Shown piece by piece: positions 1 through 7,447 of a DNA stretch of 23,104 bases; positions within the stretch are counted from its first letter, which is position 1, and each line of letters starts with the position of its first letter. Source of the DNA: JAMOBE01 sp039908285 (lineage in GTDB: Bacteria; Pseudomonadota; Alphaproteobacteria; Rhodospirillales; Rhodospirillaceae); contig JAMOBE010000057.1 of the NCBI GenBank assembly GCA_039908285.1, forward strand, positions 1-23,104, given 5' to 3'. The position numbers were made by a program, and so were the translations under genes. A model generated the notes under the pieces. The model searched no databases, was not told the origin of the DNA, and saw only the letters and a program-made list of their open reading frames with translations.

Positions 1-146
1 TTTTGCCCTTGTCTCCGGTGTCCACACCATCCGCCTCTCCATAAACTACAAGGCAACTAGATGTAGCGCCGGAATCGCGATGTCAATACATAATCGACGT
101 TTCCTTACGGACTCTGACGAATACGGAGTCGAACGATCCCACGTAT

Positions 147-728
147 ATGCATGCCTTGGCGGCCTATGCCACGTGGCGGGACGACGGCTTGTCGGCACCG
201 GAACGCTGTTCTGCCCTGCGTGCGTCCGTATCCCTGCTGGTAAACGTGTGCGAGCGCTCGGCCAATATCACTCGCCTGTCGACCTTGGCACGTGCCGCTG
301 GGGATTTCGGGTTGAGAACCCTGGCCGTCAACTCCTTGCAGGCCATAGAATTTTCATTCAAACACTATCCCTTCCACATCAAAGAACCATTCTGGCCTCC
401 GTCAATTCGCTACGACGAAATAGACCCGACGGGACGTGAATTCGCATGGTTCAAGGCGTCGGTTGTTGAACAACTCGAACTTCTTCGGAATATCTCCTCG
501 CTTTATGAACCAGAAACTCCGGAATTCGAGTGGCTTTGCCAACAGCCGTTCATATCAGCGGAGATTGCGCGCCGGCGGGTTCTCAGAGCTGCACGAGAAA
601 ATCGCCAGGCCGTGGTTCCGGACCACCTTTGTCAGTCCGCCGGGGACCACATCAATGCTCGACTGTGGGCGAATGGCGTGATCGCTCGTCTGGCATGGTC
701 ACCCGACGAGATCGCGATACCAAAATAA
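147..728 (+). CDS. Hypothetical protein, probably the C-terminal remnant of a larger protein
   Basis: The frame is open from position 45, just after a stop at 42-44, to the stop at 726-728. The first ATG is at 147, with no convincing ribosome binding site; a GGAG lies about 18 bases upstream, too far away. The protein (193 aa from 147) is mainly helical with no signal peptide or membrane segment. An Ala/Leu-rich N-terminal part is followed by a segment containing EPFWPPSIRYDEIDP and a closing part rich in Arg. The general look recalls C-terminal tails I associate with glycan or methyltransferase proteins of alphaproteobacteria, but that is memory, not a match. The open frame upstream of the ATG and the damaged neighbours (RTX fragments, truncated transposase) suggest an N-terminally truncated gene. 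Function unknown. Confidence 0.45.
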   Translation: MHALAAYATWRDDGLSAPERCSALRASVSLLVNVCERSANITRLSTLARAAGDFGLRTLAVNSLQAIEFSFKHYPFHIKEPFWPPSIRYDEIDPTGREFAWFKASVVEQLELLRNISSLYEPETPEFEWLCQQPFISAEIARRRVLRAARENRQAVVPDHLCQSAGDHINARLWANGVIARLAWSPDEIAIPK

Positions 729-743
729 TGGCAAAGTCAATGA

Positions 744-998
744 TCGGGCTGTTCCGGTCACGCCAGCGTCATCGGCACCAACGCGAAACTGACCGTCAAG
801 GATTGGGCCGATGGCACCAGCAATGCCGTCGCCGCCTTCGAGACCTCCACCGGCGATCGTCTGCTCGCTGGCCAGGTGGACAGCCTGATCCAGGCTATGG
901 CAGCTTTCAATCCGCCGCCATTGGGCCAGACCAATTTCACCGTCGAGCAGCACCAGCAGCTCGATCTGGTAATCGCAGGAAGCTGGGGACACAAATAA
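744..998 (+). pseudogene. C-terminal fragment of an RTX-type calcium-binding protein
   Basis: Read from 744, this frame gives a typical C-terminal end of large secreted RTX/hemolysin-type proteins. It includes VIGTNAKLTVKDWADGTSN, then a region with LLAGQVDSLIQAMAAF, then PPPLGQTNFTVEQHQQLD and a final VIAGSW before the stop at 996-998. In this family the segment follows the glycine-rich nonapeptide repeats and lies at the extreme C-terminus. An in-frame stop at 741-743 cuts it off upstream, and no start codon or ribosome binding site is present, so it is a fragment. A second piece of an RTX-type protein lies at 1995-2228. The two pieces are in inverted order relative to a normal gene, because the C-terminus comes first, so a rearrangement is more likely than a simple insertion. 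Confidence 0.7.
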
Positions 999-1026
999 TT
1001 GTACTCATGGACAATTACCCCTAAGT

Positions 1027-1051
1027 GCGCCCCGGAGTCGGTCCGGGGTGC
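1027..1051 (+). terminator. GC-rich hairpin after the RTX fragment
   Basis: Positions 1027-1036 and 1042-1051 form a 10-bp stem around CCCCGGA/TCCGGGG with one G-U type pair and a 5-base loop. No T-run follows, so it is at best an imperfect intrinsic terminator. It lies between the RTX C-terminal stop (998) and the methyltransferase start (1143). Confidence 0.35.
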
Positions 1052-1142
1052 GAAACGCCGATCGTGCAGCTTGGGAGGTCAATCATGTACCGCAACAACC
1101 GCACGACGTCTGGATGGAAATCAGTTCGGAAGGATGTAAGCC

Positions 1143-1994
1143 ATGTTCATGGACTTTGGTTTGGAACAGATTCTTCACATGCCATTGCCGACAATCGATA
1201 TTGTGGATATCGGGGCCGCGCAAAACGGTGAGCCTTGCTATTATCCCCTGATAAAAGCGAAACAGGCGATGTTGACTGGCTTCGAACCGGTGGAAGCCCA
1301 ACGTCAATCACTTGAATGCACGCAAACCGATAATGCTCGGTATCTTCCATATGTCGTAGGCGATGGCACGCGGCATCAGTTCATTGAAGCGGCGTTTCCA
1401 TTGTGCTCGTCAATTTTTCCACAAAACAGAGAGCTTACAACGAAATTTCATGTTCTGAGCGAACTCATGGATGAGGTGCGACGAAGTGAGGTGGAGACCG
1501 TTCGCTTGGACGACATGCAAGAAATGGCAAATATTGACTACCTGAAGATGGACGCGGAAGGTTCAGAGCTTTCAATCATAGAAGGAGGCAAGAGAAAGCT
1601 GTCAGATGCTGTAGTAATACATACAGAAGTTTGTTTTGTGCCGTTGAGGGAAGGAATGCCGCTATTTGCTGAGATAGACCAGGCTTTGCGGAAAACTGGC
1701 TTCCTGTTTCACTTCATTGCCGGCTCCGGAGGTAGGTGTTTCAAGCCAATATCAATCAATTCCAATCCAGCAAAGTATATGAATCAGGTGTTGTGGGCGG
1801 ATGTTGTGTACGTACGGGATTTTACGAAACTTGATACAATCACTCCAGAGAAGCTGCTCAAGATGGCCATTATCCTGCACAATGTATATAAATCCGTTGA
1901 TCTTTGCTTCGTCTGTCTCAAGATGTTCGACGATTTGACGGGTAGCCGTGCCGCATTTTTCTATCAGAAGGCAATTACCTTTGGTGTCGTGTGA
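1143..1994 (+). CDS. FkbM-family SAM-dependent methyltransferase
   Basis: The 283-aa product is a putative class I methyltransferase of the FkbM type, which usually O-methylates sugars of surface glycans or natural products. Visible landmarks are the SAM-binding loop IVDIGAAQNGEP near residues 19-30, the acidic GFEPVEA segment, and the family's C-terminal signature TVRLDD...IDYLKMDAEGSELSIIEGG around residues 120-150. No signal peptide or membrane segment is seen. The ATG at 1143 follows a GGAAGGA about 10 bases upstream; an in-frame ATG at 1149 is an alternative. The coding sequence is clearly more AT-rich than the chromosome-like genes to the right and sits between two RTX fragments, which suggests acquired cargo. 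The acceptor molecule cannot be read from the sequence. Confidence 0.8.
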   Translation: MFMDFGLEQILHMPLPTIDIVDIGAAQNGEPCYYPLIKAKQAMLTGFEPVEAQRQSLECTQTDNARYLPYVVGDGTRHQFIEAAFPLCSSIFPQNRELTTKFHVLSELMDEVRRSEVETVRLDDMQEMANIDYLKMDAEGSELSIIEGGKRKLSDAVVIHTEVCFVPLREGMPLFAEIDQALRKTGFLFHFIAGSGGRCFKPISINSNPAKYMNQVLWADVVYVRDFTKLDTITPEKLLKMAIILHNVYKSVDLCFVCLKMFDDLTGSRAAFFYQKAITFGVV

Positions 1995-2228
1995 TTGTTT
2001 CCTGATCTACGGGTGGCCGACGCCACGGCGGGCGGCCAGGGTGCTCCCTCGGTGGCGGCCCGTTCCGACGGTGGCTTCGTCGTGGCCTGGTCCTCGCCCG
2101 ATGCCTCGGGTGCGGGCGTGTTCAGCAGGGTGTTTGCGGCCAGCGGCTCGGGCGATGACACGATCTTCAACACGTCCGGCAACGAAACGCTGGTTGGAGG
2201 AGGGGGCAACGACACCTACCAGGCCGGG
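1995..2228 (+). pseudogene. Internal fragment of an RTX/calcium-binding repeat protein
   Basis: The frame encodes a segment of the kind APSVAARSDGGFVVAWSS...GAGVFSRVF, a repeat often seen in large secreted RTX proteins, followed by SGDDTIFNTSGNETLVGGGGNDTYQAG, which contains a glycine-aspartate calcium-binding nonapeptide (GGGGNDTY). There is no start codon or ribosome binding site of its own. The reading ends at the junction with the truncated IS256-type transposase near 2220-2232. Both ends are therefore broken. It may derive from the same ancestral gene as the C-terminal piece at 744-998; that is an inference from family type only. Confidence 0.7.
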
Positions 2229-2952
2229 CGTGGGCGGCCTTGAGACCGGCATGGCCGTCGGGGATGATCATCCTGAAGCCCTTGATGCCGCGTCGGACGA
2301 GGCTGTCCAGGAAGGCTCGCCAATGGACTTCGGCTTCGGAGAGGGCGACGGAAACGCCCAGGACTCGGCGCCGTCCATCGGGGGTTATGCCGACGGCAAC
2401 CAGGACGGCGCAATCGACCAGGCGCCCGCCCTCACGAACGCGTTCGTATCTGGCATCCAGGAAAAGGTAGGGTGTTTCGTCGAGCGGCCGTTCTCGCCAG
2501 GCAGCCAATGCGGCATCAAGCTGTTCGGCAGCGCGGCTGACCTGGGTGGAGGAAATCGCCACCTCTGGCCCGAGCAGGGACTGCAACACGGTGATGACTT
2601 TTCGCGTGGACACGCCCTGGACGTACATCTCGGCCAGGGCGAGGCTGACGGCCCGCTCGGTGCGGGTTCCCTTTTCCAGGGCACTGGGATAGAACCCGCA
2701 GCCGCGCACCTGGGGTACGTCGAAGGTCTGCTCGCCAAGCCGGGTCATGACGGTCTTGGGCTTGAAACCATTGGCATAATCGGTTCGCTCGGCAGTGCGT
2801 TCATGGGGTTGGGCCTTCAGGAGATGGGCGCGTTCGAGCCGGCTCGCCTCGTTGACAAGAATGCGCAACGCCTCGCCGGCGCCGTCCATGCCATGGGTGA
2901 GAAGGGCATCCAGAGCGTCCTCCAGAGGGTTGTATTCAACGCGTTGGGCCAT
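2228..2952 (-). pseudogene. Truncated IS256-family (Mutator-type) transposase
   Basis: From the ATG at 2952 (MAQRVEYNPLEDAL) the minus strand encodes about 240 residues of an IS256-type DDE transposase. Recognisable parts are ERTDYANGFKPKTVMTRLG, the FDVPQVRG block, VSTRKVITVLQSLLG, and the first catalytic Asp in PYLFLDARYERVREGG. Next come the VDCAVLVAVGI strand and the second catalytic Asp in MIIPDGHAGLKAA. Family members are usually about 400 residues. Here the protein matches the family only as far as that second Asp and then runs into unrelated sequence shared with the RTX fragment. The third acidic residue and the C-terminus are missing, so the enzyme should be inactive. Confidence 0.8.
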
Positions 2953-3056
2953 GATGTCGACTCCTTCGTGGGCGTGGGGAGTATTGCCCCGGAGAAATCG
3001 CCACGCTACCATTCCGTGCAGGGGGGGCGGTAGCGAATTTACAGAAAGCAGGTTAC
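2228..3056 (-). mobile_element. Partial IS256-like insertion sequence
   Basis: The element consists of the truncated transposase and its upstream end. Beyond the gene start, the plus-strand stretch 3034-3055 (AATTTACAGAAAGCAGGTTA, then CACT) resembles an IS256-type terminal inverted repeat with its CTGTAAATT core. The left end and half of the transposase are gone, so there is no matching inverted repeat and no target duplication can be tested. The left junction lies inside an RTX coding fragment. Confidence 0.55.
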
Positions 3057-3160
3057 ACTAACGTTTTGGTTGCAGCCGTCAGGCCGCGCCATGGCATTTG
3101 CGACTCACCCCCCTACACGTTCCTTACCGCCAATAGAGTCGCCATCTCCGCCACGACGTA

Positions 3161-3436
3161 CTAGTTGATGCTGCCGTTCCCCCGCGGGTGGTCTCGATGG
3201 AACTCCACCAGACCAGCGCGATACCGCTCGGCGCATTCCCTGCTTCCGTGGGCGCAGGCGCAGGCGATCTCCTCCTCGATCATACCCTCGATCATCACGC
3301 AGCCCTCTTCGCAGCAGACCATGTTCTCGGCCCATCCCGCGGCAATGATCATCGGCATGTGCTTGTGGGTTGCCACGGCCTCAAGCTGCGGATCCGTCAA
3401 CCCGCTGAACGCGACGCAGTCGGTAAGTTGCAGCAC
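3161..3436 (-). CDS. Small conserved cysteine-rich protein of unknown function
   Basis: The 91-aa product starts MLQLTDCVAFSGLTDPQLEA and has a helical, acidic middle part with clustered cysteines (VCCEEGCVMIEGMIEEEIACACAHG) followed by a CAERY-type helix. The start is GTG at 3436, supported by an excellent ribosome binding site, GGGAGG, six bases upstream. The SGLTDPQLEA-type opening resembles small proteins I recall in Rhodospirillales, whose role is not known to me. Five closely spaced cysteines could bind a metal or form disulfides, but they do not fit a standard zinc-finger spacing. No signal peptide or membrane segment is visible. Two strong stem-loops lie directly upstream in its transcribed direction. 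Confidence 0.65.
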   Translation of the reverse strand: MLQLTDCVAFSGLTDPQLEAVATHKHMPMIIAAGWAENMVCCEEGCVMIEGMIEEEIACACAHGSRECAERYRAGLVEFHRDHPRGNGSIN

Positions 3437-3456
3437 TTTGGCCTCCCGTCACCTGG

Positions 3457-3561
3457 GGGGCGTCCGTCGGTCCAGGCTCCTGCTCGTGGGAAACACGAGA
3501 GACAGGCGGCCGACGCCCCGGAACCAGCCTGACCCCGGGGTTTCCGGGACCAGCAGGCTAC
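3457..3561 (-). promoter_or_regulatory. Two stem-loops upstream of the small cysteine-rich gene
   Basis: The first element closes with GGGGCGTC (3457-3464) and GACGCCCC (3512-3519), and holds an inner hairpin CTCGTG (3483-3488)/CACGAG (3494-3499) with loop GGAAA. The second closes with AGCCTG (3526-3531)/CAGGCT (3554-3559), and holds CCCGG (3534-3538)/CCGGG (3544-3548). Both lie just 5' of the GTG start at 3436 on the minus strand, so a structured leader or attenuator is possible. They could equally be a terminator or an unrelated palindromic repeat. No known riboswitch was recognised. Confidence 0.4.
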
Positions 3562-3731
3562 TGGGAGAGATGGTAGCAGATCCGTCGCCAAACATTCTTG
3601 CGAATTAGAACAATAATGGGAATGGTCGATCCCGATGACGATACGTGAGTGCCCATACGAAAGTAATAGATATGAACTTGACAATTACGAATCAGGACTA
3701 ACCAAGACCAGCGGGATATTACTTTCAATTC

Positions 3732-3819
3732 TGGTTCCCGCTAGGGGATTCGAACCCCCAATCCCTACCTTGGGAACAGATTTTAAGTCTGTTGCGTCTA
3801 CCCCTTCCGCCAAGCGGGC
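3732..3819 (-). tRNA. tRNA-Leu (anticodon UAA)
   Basis: Read on the minus strand, the gene starts GCCCGCTTGGCGGAAGGGG and has a D-arm with GGTAGACGC. The anticodon arm CAGACTTAAAATCTG carries UAA. A long variable arm of the class II type follows, then the T-arm GGGGGTTCGAATCCCC and an encoded CCA end. The length of 88 bases and the variable arm fit tRNA-Leu. The acceptor stem is GCCCGCT against AGCGGGA, so position 1:72 reads G:A rather than a Watson-Crick pair. That is unusual for an elongator tRNA; the other six pairs are intact. Confidence 0.93.
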
Positions 3820-3830
3820 AACCGTGGGGG

Positions 3831-3859
3831 AATTTACTGGCATGAAACCTTGCGCGCAA
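3831..3859 (-). promoter_or_regulatory. Putative promoter of the tRNA-Leu gene
   Basis: On the minus strand a -35-like TTGCGC (3859-3854) and a -10-like TAAATT (3836-3831) are separated by 17 bases. They lie about 12 bases before the first base of the tRNA. The spacing is ideal and the hexamers are moderate matches. Confidence 0.45.
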
Positions 3860-4220
3860 GGATCTGTGGTCCATCAATTGAAGGTGATCCTATCATTCCA
3901 GAAAATATGCCGATATGGCGTTTCGTCAGGATGAACATCGGGGGACACGGGCGGCTAGCCTATCGCAAGCAACTGCCTTGCTGCTCCCAACCAATACGGC
4001 CATCTTCGGCTGGTTCTGGATCGTTGGCCATGGCTCATTACGCCTCAATGCGCGCAACAGGCGACCAGGTTTGCTTGCGGTGCCGGTCGTCATGGGGCTC
4101 TATTGCCTGAAAAGTGACCCAGGCGGAGGCGAATCCGTCTCCATGTCGTTATGACGGCAAAAACTGTCGCATCGATGGGCGCCAACTGGCACCCTGTCAT
4201 GGAGCGGGGAGCGGGGGCGC
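3860..4220. other. Intergenic stretch without a convincing gene
   Basis: Short open frames exist here, such as 3915-4154 on the plus strand, but none has a ribosome binding site, a recognisable domain or a codon pattern like its neighbours. The stretch is more mixed in composition than the flanking genes. The last 20 bases hold the GGAGCGGGGAGCGGGGG purine-rich run that probably serves as ribosome binding site for the gene at 4221. Confidence 0.4.
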
Positions 4221-5900
4221 GTGCGGACGATGCAGGGATGGCGGAGGACGTGTTGGTGGAGAGGGGCGGGCGTAGCCGGGTTCATCGCCGCATGCCTCGT
4301 TACCCCGTCACCCGCCTGGGCCGCCCGTGACGCGGCGGTGCCTGAGTGGGCTCCCGCTCCCCTGACCGACTCAGCGGAGACCATCCGCGCGATCCAGGAG
4401 TACCTGCGCGCTCTCAGGCTGTATTCCGGTCCTGTCGACGGCAGGGCGGCTCCCGCTCTGACCTCGGCCATCCAGAATTTTCAGCGCGGCGCCGGGGTCG
4501 AACCCGACGGCGTCGCCGACGAGGCCCTTCTCCGGCGACTGAAAAGCCAGGTGGAGGTCCAGCGGCTGAACCGCCAGCTCGAGACCCACCGCGACGAACA
4601 GACCGCCGCCGCCGAATTGGCCCTGGTTACCAGCGGTCGGATGGCCGCCCTCCGCGCTCGGGCGCCGGACCATCCTACCCTGGACGCGGGGGCGGCGGAC
4701 GCGTGCCTGAAGGCGCCGGCGCCTCGCTGCCTGCTGATCGTGGCCCTCGAGGGGGCGCGCGGCCTGGGCCGTGCCGAGCAGCGGGACTGGGCCATTTCCG
4801 ATATCGTCGCCACCCAGGTCAGGGCTGGCCTGGAGGGGGAGGCGGAGGCCACCATCGGCCTGCTCTCCGATCCGCGCTCGATCCTGATGGCCCTGCGGTC
4901 GGTGGCGGAGAGTCACGCCCGGGCCGGTCGGGTGGAGGCGGCCATGGCTGCCGCCGCCGCCGTTCCCGACCCGCGGCAGCGGGTGGAAGCCCTGGCCGCC
5001 ATCGCCGCGCTACGGGCCGCGGCCGGCGATACGACGGCGGCCGTGGCGGCCGTGGCGGCGGGGGTGGACGACCTCGCGTCCCTCCCCGGACCCGGACCGG
5101 ACCCGCGACTGGTGGCCCGCTTCGCCACGGCCGCCGCCCTGTCCGGCGATCGTGACCGGGCGCGCAGCCTGTTCGACCAGGCCGTCGCCGCCAGCGGCGA
5201 GCCCGCCGAGCGGTCCGCCGTCGCCGAGGCCATGGCCGAGGCCGGTCTGCCGGAGGCCGCCCTGTCCCTCGCCGATTCCGTGTTGGACCAGGCGCTGCGG
5301 GACCCTGTCCTGGTGGCGTCGTCGTCGTCCCTGGCGCGGGCGGGGAGTCTTGACGAGGCCCGCCAGGTCGCCGATCGGGTGGGACCGGGGCGCTATCGCG
5401 CCGTGGCCCTGGCCGCCCTGGCCGTCGAGGCCGCCCGCCAGGGCCGGATTGCCGAAGCCCGTGCCGCCGTCGATGCCGCCCGCGCCCTGGCTCCCACCAT
5501 CCGGGCGAGCTACGCCCGCGCCTACGCGGAAAGCCGCATCGCCCTGGCCCTGAAGGCCCTCGGCGCCGACCGCGAGGCGGCGGCCCTCGGCAAGGACGTC
5601 GGCGACGCCGCCCTGCGGGCGTATGCCCTCGGCACCGTCGCCGCCGGTCGTCCCGCCGACGATGCGCTGGGGAAGCAGGCCCTCGTCCTGACCGACCGGG
5701 CCCTGGCCGCGGTGGTGGACCCGGTGGCGCGCACCCGCACCCTCTGCGCCCTGGCCCTGGACCGCCGCACCGCCGGCGATGCCGCCGCCGCCCGCCGTCA
5801 GGCCCAGCGCGCCATGGTCGTGGCGAGGGGGATCGGCGACACCTGGGGCCGGGTGCGGGCCATCATCGCCGTCGCCGGTACCCTGGTGGACATCGAGTGA
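4221..5900 (+). CDS. Exported peptidoglycan-binding-domain protein with helical repeats
   Basis: The 559-aa product begins with a signal peptide. An Arg-rich start (MRTMQGWRRTCWWRG) is followed by a hydrophobic stretch and a likely signal peptidase site after SPAWA near residue 34. A PG_binding_1-type domain follows at about residues 50-105 (IRAIQEYLRALRLYSG, FQRGAGVEPDGVADEALL), then a short charged linker that may be coiled coil. The remaining ~400 residues are Ala-rich helix pairs of the tetratricopeptide kind (ARAGRVEAAMAAAAAVPDP, AGSLDEARQVADRV). A periplasmic cell-wall-associated scaffold is the likely role; no catalytic motif is seen. GTG 4221 is chosen because purine-rich GGAGCGGGGAGCGGGGG precedes it; ATG 4230 would lose three residues only. 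Confidence 0.8.
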   Translation: MRTMQGWRRTCWWRGAGVAGFIAACLVTPSPAWAARDAAVPEWAPAPLTDSAETIRAIQEYLRALRLYSGPVDGRAAPALTSAIQNFQRGAGVEPDGVADEALLRRLKSQVEVQRLNRQLETHRDEQTAAAELALVTSGRMAALRARAPDHPTLDAGAADACLKAPAPRCLLIVALEGARGLGRAEQRDWAISDIVATQVRAGLEGEAEATIGLLSDPRSILMALRSVAESHARAGRVEAAMAAAAAVPDPRQRVEALAAIAALRAAAGDTTAAVAAVAAGVDDLASLPGPGPDPRLVARFATAAALSGDRDRARSLFDQAVAASGEPAERSAVAEAMAEAGLPEAALSLADSVLDQALRDPVLVASSSSLARAGSLDEARQVADRVGPGRYRAVALAALAVEAARQGRIAEARAAVDAARALAPTIRASYARAYAESRIALALKALGADREAAALGKDVGDAALRAYALGTVAAGRPADDALGKQALVLTDRALAAVVDPVARTRTLCALALDRRTAGDAAAARRQAQRAMVVARGIGDTWGRVRAIIAVAGTLVDIE

Positions 5901-6045
5901 CCCTAATTCCGGCAGTTGCACTTGGGGCGGTAGCCCCGAAAGTCGTCTGGCGGGTAATAATTGGAACCGCTGCCTTGGCACCTCGCCGCTCGACTCGCCC
6001 CGTCAAGGGGGATATGATCAGCCGATGTCACCCATGGAGCCTGGC

Positions 6046-6360
6046 ATGAGCGAGCCGTCCCCGACCGATCTGATGCGCGCCATACTTGAGCTTGGGCAGC
6101 GCATGGACAGCGCCGTTTCTGGCCTGAGGGCGGATGTCTCCGACCTGAAAGCCGGGCAGGCCAAGCTTGAGGCCGGGCAGGCCAAGCTTGAGGCCGGGCA
6201 GGCCGAACTGAGGGCCGACGTGGCCGTGCTTCAGTCCGGGCAGGATGATCTGCGCCACACCATCGCCTTGAACCACCACAAGATGCTGGGACGGATCGAG
6301 GAACTGCGGGAGCAGTTGCGCATCCATATTGGCGGGCACCAGCATAAGCCCGCCGCCTGA
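6046..6360 (+). CDS. Small coiled-coil protein with heptad repeats
   Basis: From ATG 6046 (GGAG seven bases upstream) the product is 104 aa; in-frame ATGs at 6025 and 6034 would add up to seven residues. After a short helical start (DLMRAILELGQRMDSAVS) the centre is a seven-residue repeat of the type L-x-A-G-Q-A-K with Leu/Ala at heptad positions, predicting a long coiled coil. The C-terminus is rich in His and charged residues (HHKMLGRIEELREQL). No signal peptide is present. Similar short coiled-coil proteins are widespread and mostly uncharacterised. The gene faces ilvE convergently. Confidence 0.6.
   Translation: MSEPSPTDLMRAILELGQRMDSAVSGLRADVSDLKAGQAKLEAGQAKLEAGQAELRADVAVLQSGQDDLRHTIALNHHKMLGRIEELREQLRIHIGGHQHKPAA
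6142..6204 (+). repeat. 21-bp in-frame tandem repeat encoding heptads
   Basis: Two exact 21-bp copies, AAGCTTGAGGCCGGGCAGG plus CC, occupy 6163-6183 and 6184-6204. A diverged copy precedes them at 6142-6162. Because 21 bases equal seven codons, gain or loss of a unit would lengthen or shorten the coiled coil by one heptad without breaking the frame. Confidence 0.85.
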
Positions 6361-6477
6361 CGCCCCCACGGGTCGCGCTCCGGGCCACCGGGTGGGGGGC
6401 GGCGCCACGTGGCGGGGGCGCGCCGGGCGGTGCACGGGCGGTGAGTTGCCCTTTTCTGTTGTATTTCTTCAGCCGCC

Positions 6478-7368
6478 CTATCCCGCCGTCACGCGTCCCA
6501 CCGCCACGTCGTAGTCGGCGATGAGCGCCTGGGTTACCGCGCCGGGGGTGAAGCGGTAGGGGCCAATCTCGCGGACCGGTGTCACCTCGGCGGCGGTTCC
6601 GGTCAGGAACACCTCCTCGGCCTTCGCCATTTCCTCGGGCATGATCGCCCGCTCGATGACGGTGAGTCCCCGCCTGCGGGCTAGGTCGATCACCGTCCGC
6701 CGGGTGATGCCGTCCAGGAAGCAGTCCGGCGTCGGCGTGTGCACCTCGCCATTCATCACCAGGAAGACGTTGGCTCCGGTGGCCTCGGCAATCTGGCCGC
6801 GCCAGTCCAGCATCAGGGCGTCCTCGAAGCCCTCGTTCTCGGCCTCGTGCTTCGACAGGGTGCAGATCATGTACAGGCCGGCGGCCTTGGCGTTGGTGGG
6901 GGCGGTCTGGGGGTGGGGGCGCCGCCACGGGCTGATCTTGAGGCGAATGCCGGCCATCCGGGCCTCCGGCGAGAAGTACGACGGCCAGGCCCAGCAGGCG
7001 ATGGCCAGGTGGATGACATTCTTCTGCGCCGCCACCCCCATCATCTCGCTGCCACGCCAGGCCACCGGCCGGACATAGCCGTCGGCGATGCCGTTGGCCT
7101 CGAGAACCGCGTCCGTCGCGGCATCGATCACCTCGGCCGAAAAGGGAATGGTGAAGCCCAGCACCTTGGCCGAGGCATGCAGCCGCGCCGTATGCTCGGC
7201 CAGCTTGAACACCTTTCCACCGTAGACCCGCTCTCCCTCGAACACGCACGAGCCGTAGTGCAGCCCATGGGTCAGAACATGCACCGTCGCTCCCCGCCAC
7301 GGCACCAGTTGGCCGTCGTACCAGATGAATCCGTCGCGGTCATGGAATGGGGGAGAGCTGGCGGCCAT
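6478..7368 (-). CDS. ilvE: Branched-chain amino acid aminotransferase
   Basis: The 296-aa product is a fold-type IV PLP-dependent transaminase (EC 2.6.1.42). It catalyses the last step of Leu, Ile and Val synthesis and the first step of their breakdown. Landmarks are DGQLVPWRGATVHVLTHGL at the N-terminus, VFEGERVYGG near residue 43, and the PLP-binding Lys at about residue 161 in PTNAKAAGLYM. The cofactor-site Glu is at about 195 in AEATGANVFLV, and the DGITRRTVIDLA helix follows. Its length fits the IlvE-like group. A CGGAG about ten bases before the ATG at 7368 supports the start. It is divergent from the MarR-type gene at 7448, with only 79 bases between them, so shared control is plausible. 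Confidence 0.92.
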   Translation of the reverse strand: MAASSPPFHDRDGFIWYDGQLVPWRGATVHVLTHGLHYGSCVFEGERVYGGKVFKLAEHTARLHASAKVLGFTIPFSAEVIDAATDAVLEANGIADGYVRPVAWRGSEMMGVAAQKNVIHLAIACWAWPSYFSPEARMAGIRLKISPWRRPHPQTAPTNAKAAGLYMICTLSKHEAENEGFEDALMLDWRGQIAEATGANVFLVMNGEVHTPTPDCFLDGITRRTVIDLARRRGLTVIERAIMPEEMAKAEEVFLTGTAAEVTPVREIGPYRFTPGAVTQALIADYDVAVGRVTAG

Positions 7369-7447
7369 GGATCAGGGCTCCGAAAGTTCGGTGTTTCAAG
7401 GAATGGACACTTGCCCTGCGTACCATTCATGGGGCATATATGTCAAC
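7369..7447. promoter_or_regulatory. Divergent promoter region between ilvE and the MarR-type gene
   Basis: On the minus strand a perfect -35 hexamer TTGACA (7446-7441) points toward ilvE, but the -10 at the proper spacing (GTACGC region) is poor. On the plus strand TTGCCC (7411-7416) and CATATA (7435-7440) are 18 bases apart, which would place the start of transcription very close to the ATG at 7448. The neighbouring MarR-type protein could bind here; no clear operator palindrome was identified. Confidence 0.35.

Noticed and set aside
3635..3934. Plus-strand frame containing VPARGFEPPIPTLGTDFKSVAST
   Set aside because: This is the well-known false protein produced by reading the complement of a tRNA-Leu gene.
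3915..4154. 79-codon plus-strand frame with a short hydrophobic segment
   Set aside because: It has no ribosome binding site, no recognisable domain and no coding-like composition.
5903..5985. Minus-strand end reading SNYYPPDDFRGYRPKCNCRN
   Set aside because: It looks protein-like, but no start, ribosome binding site or upstream coding sequence supports it. The long frame above it is the shadow of ilvE and the coiled-coil gene.
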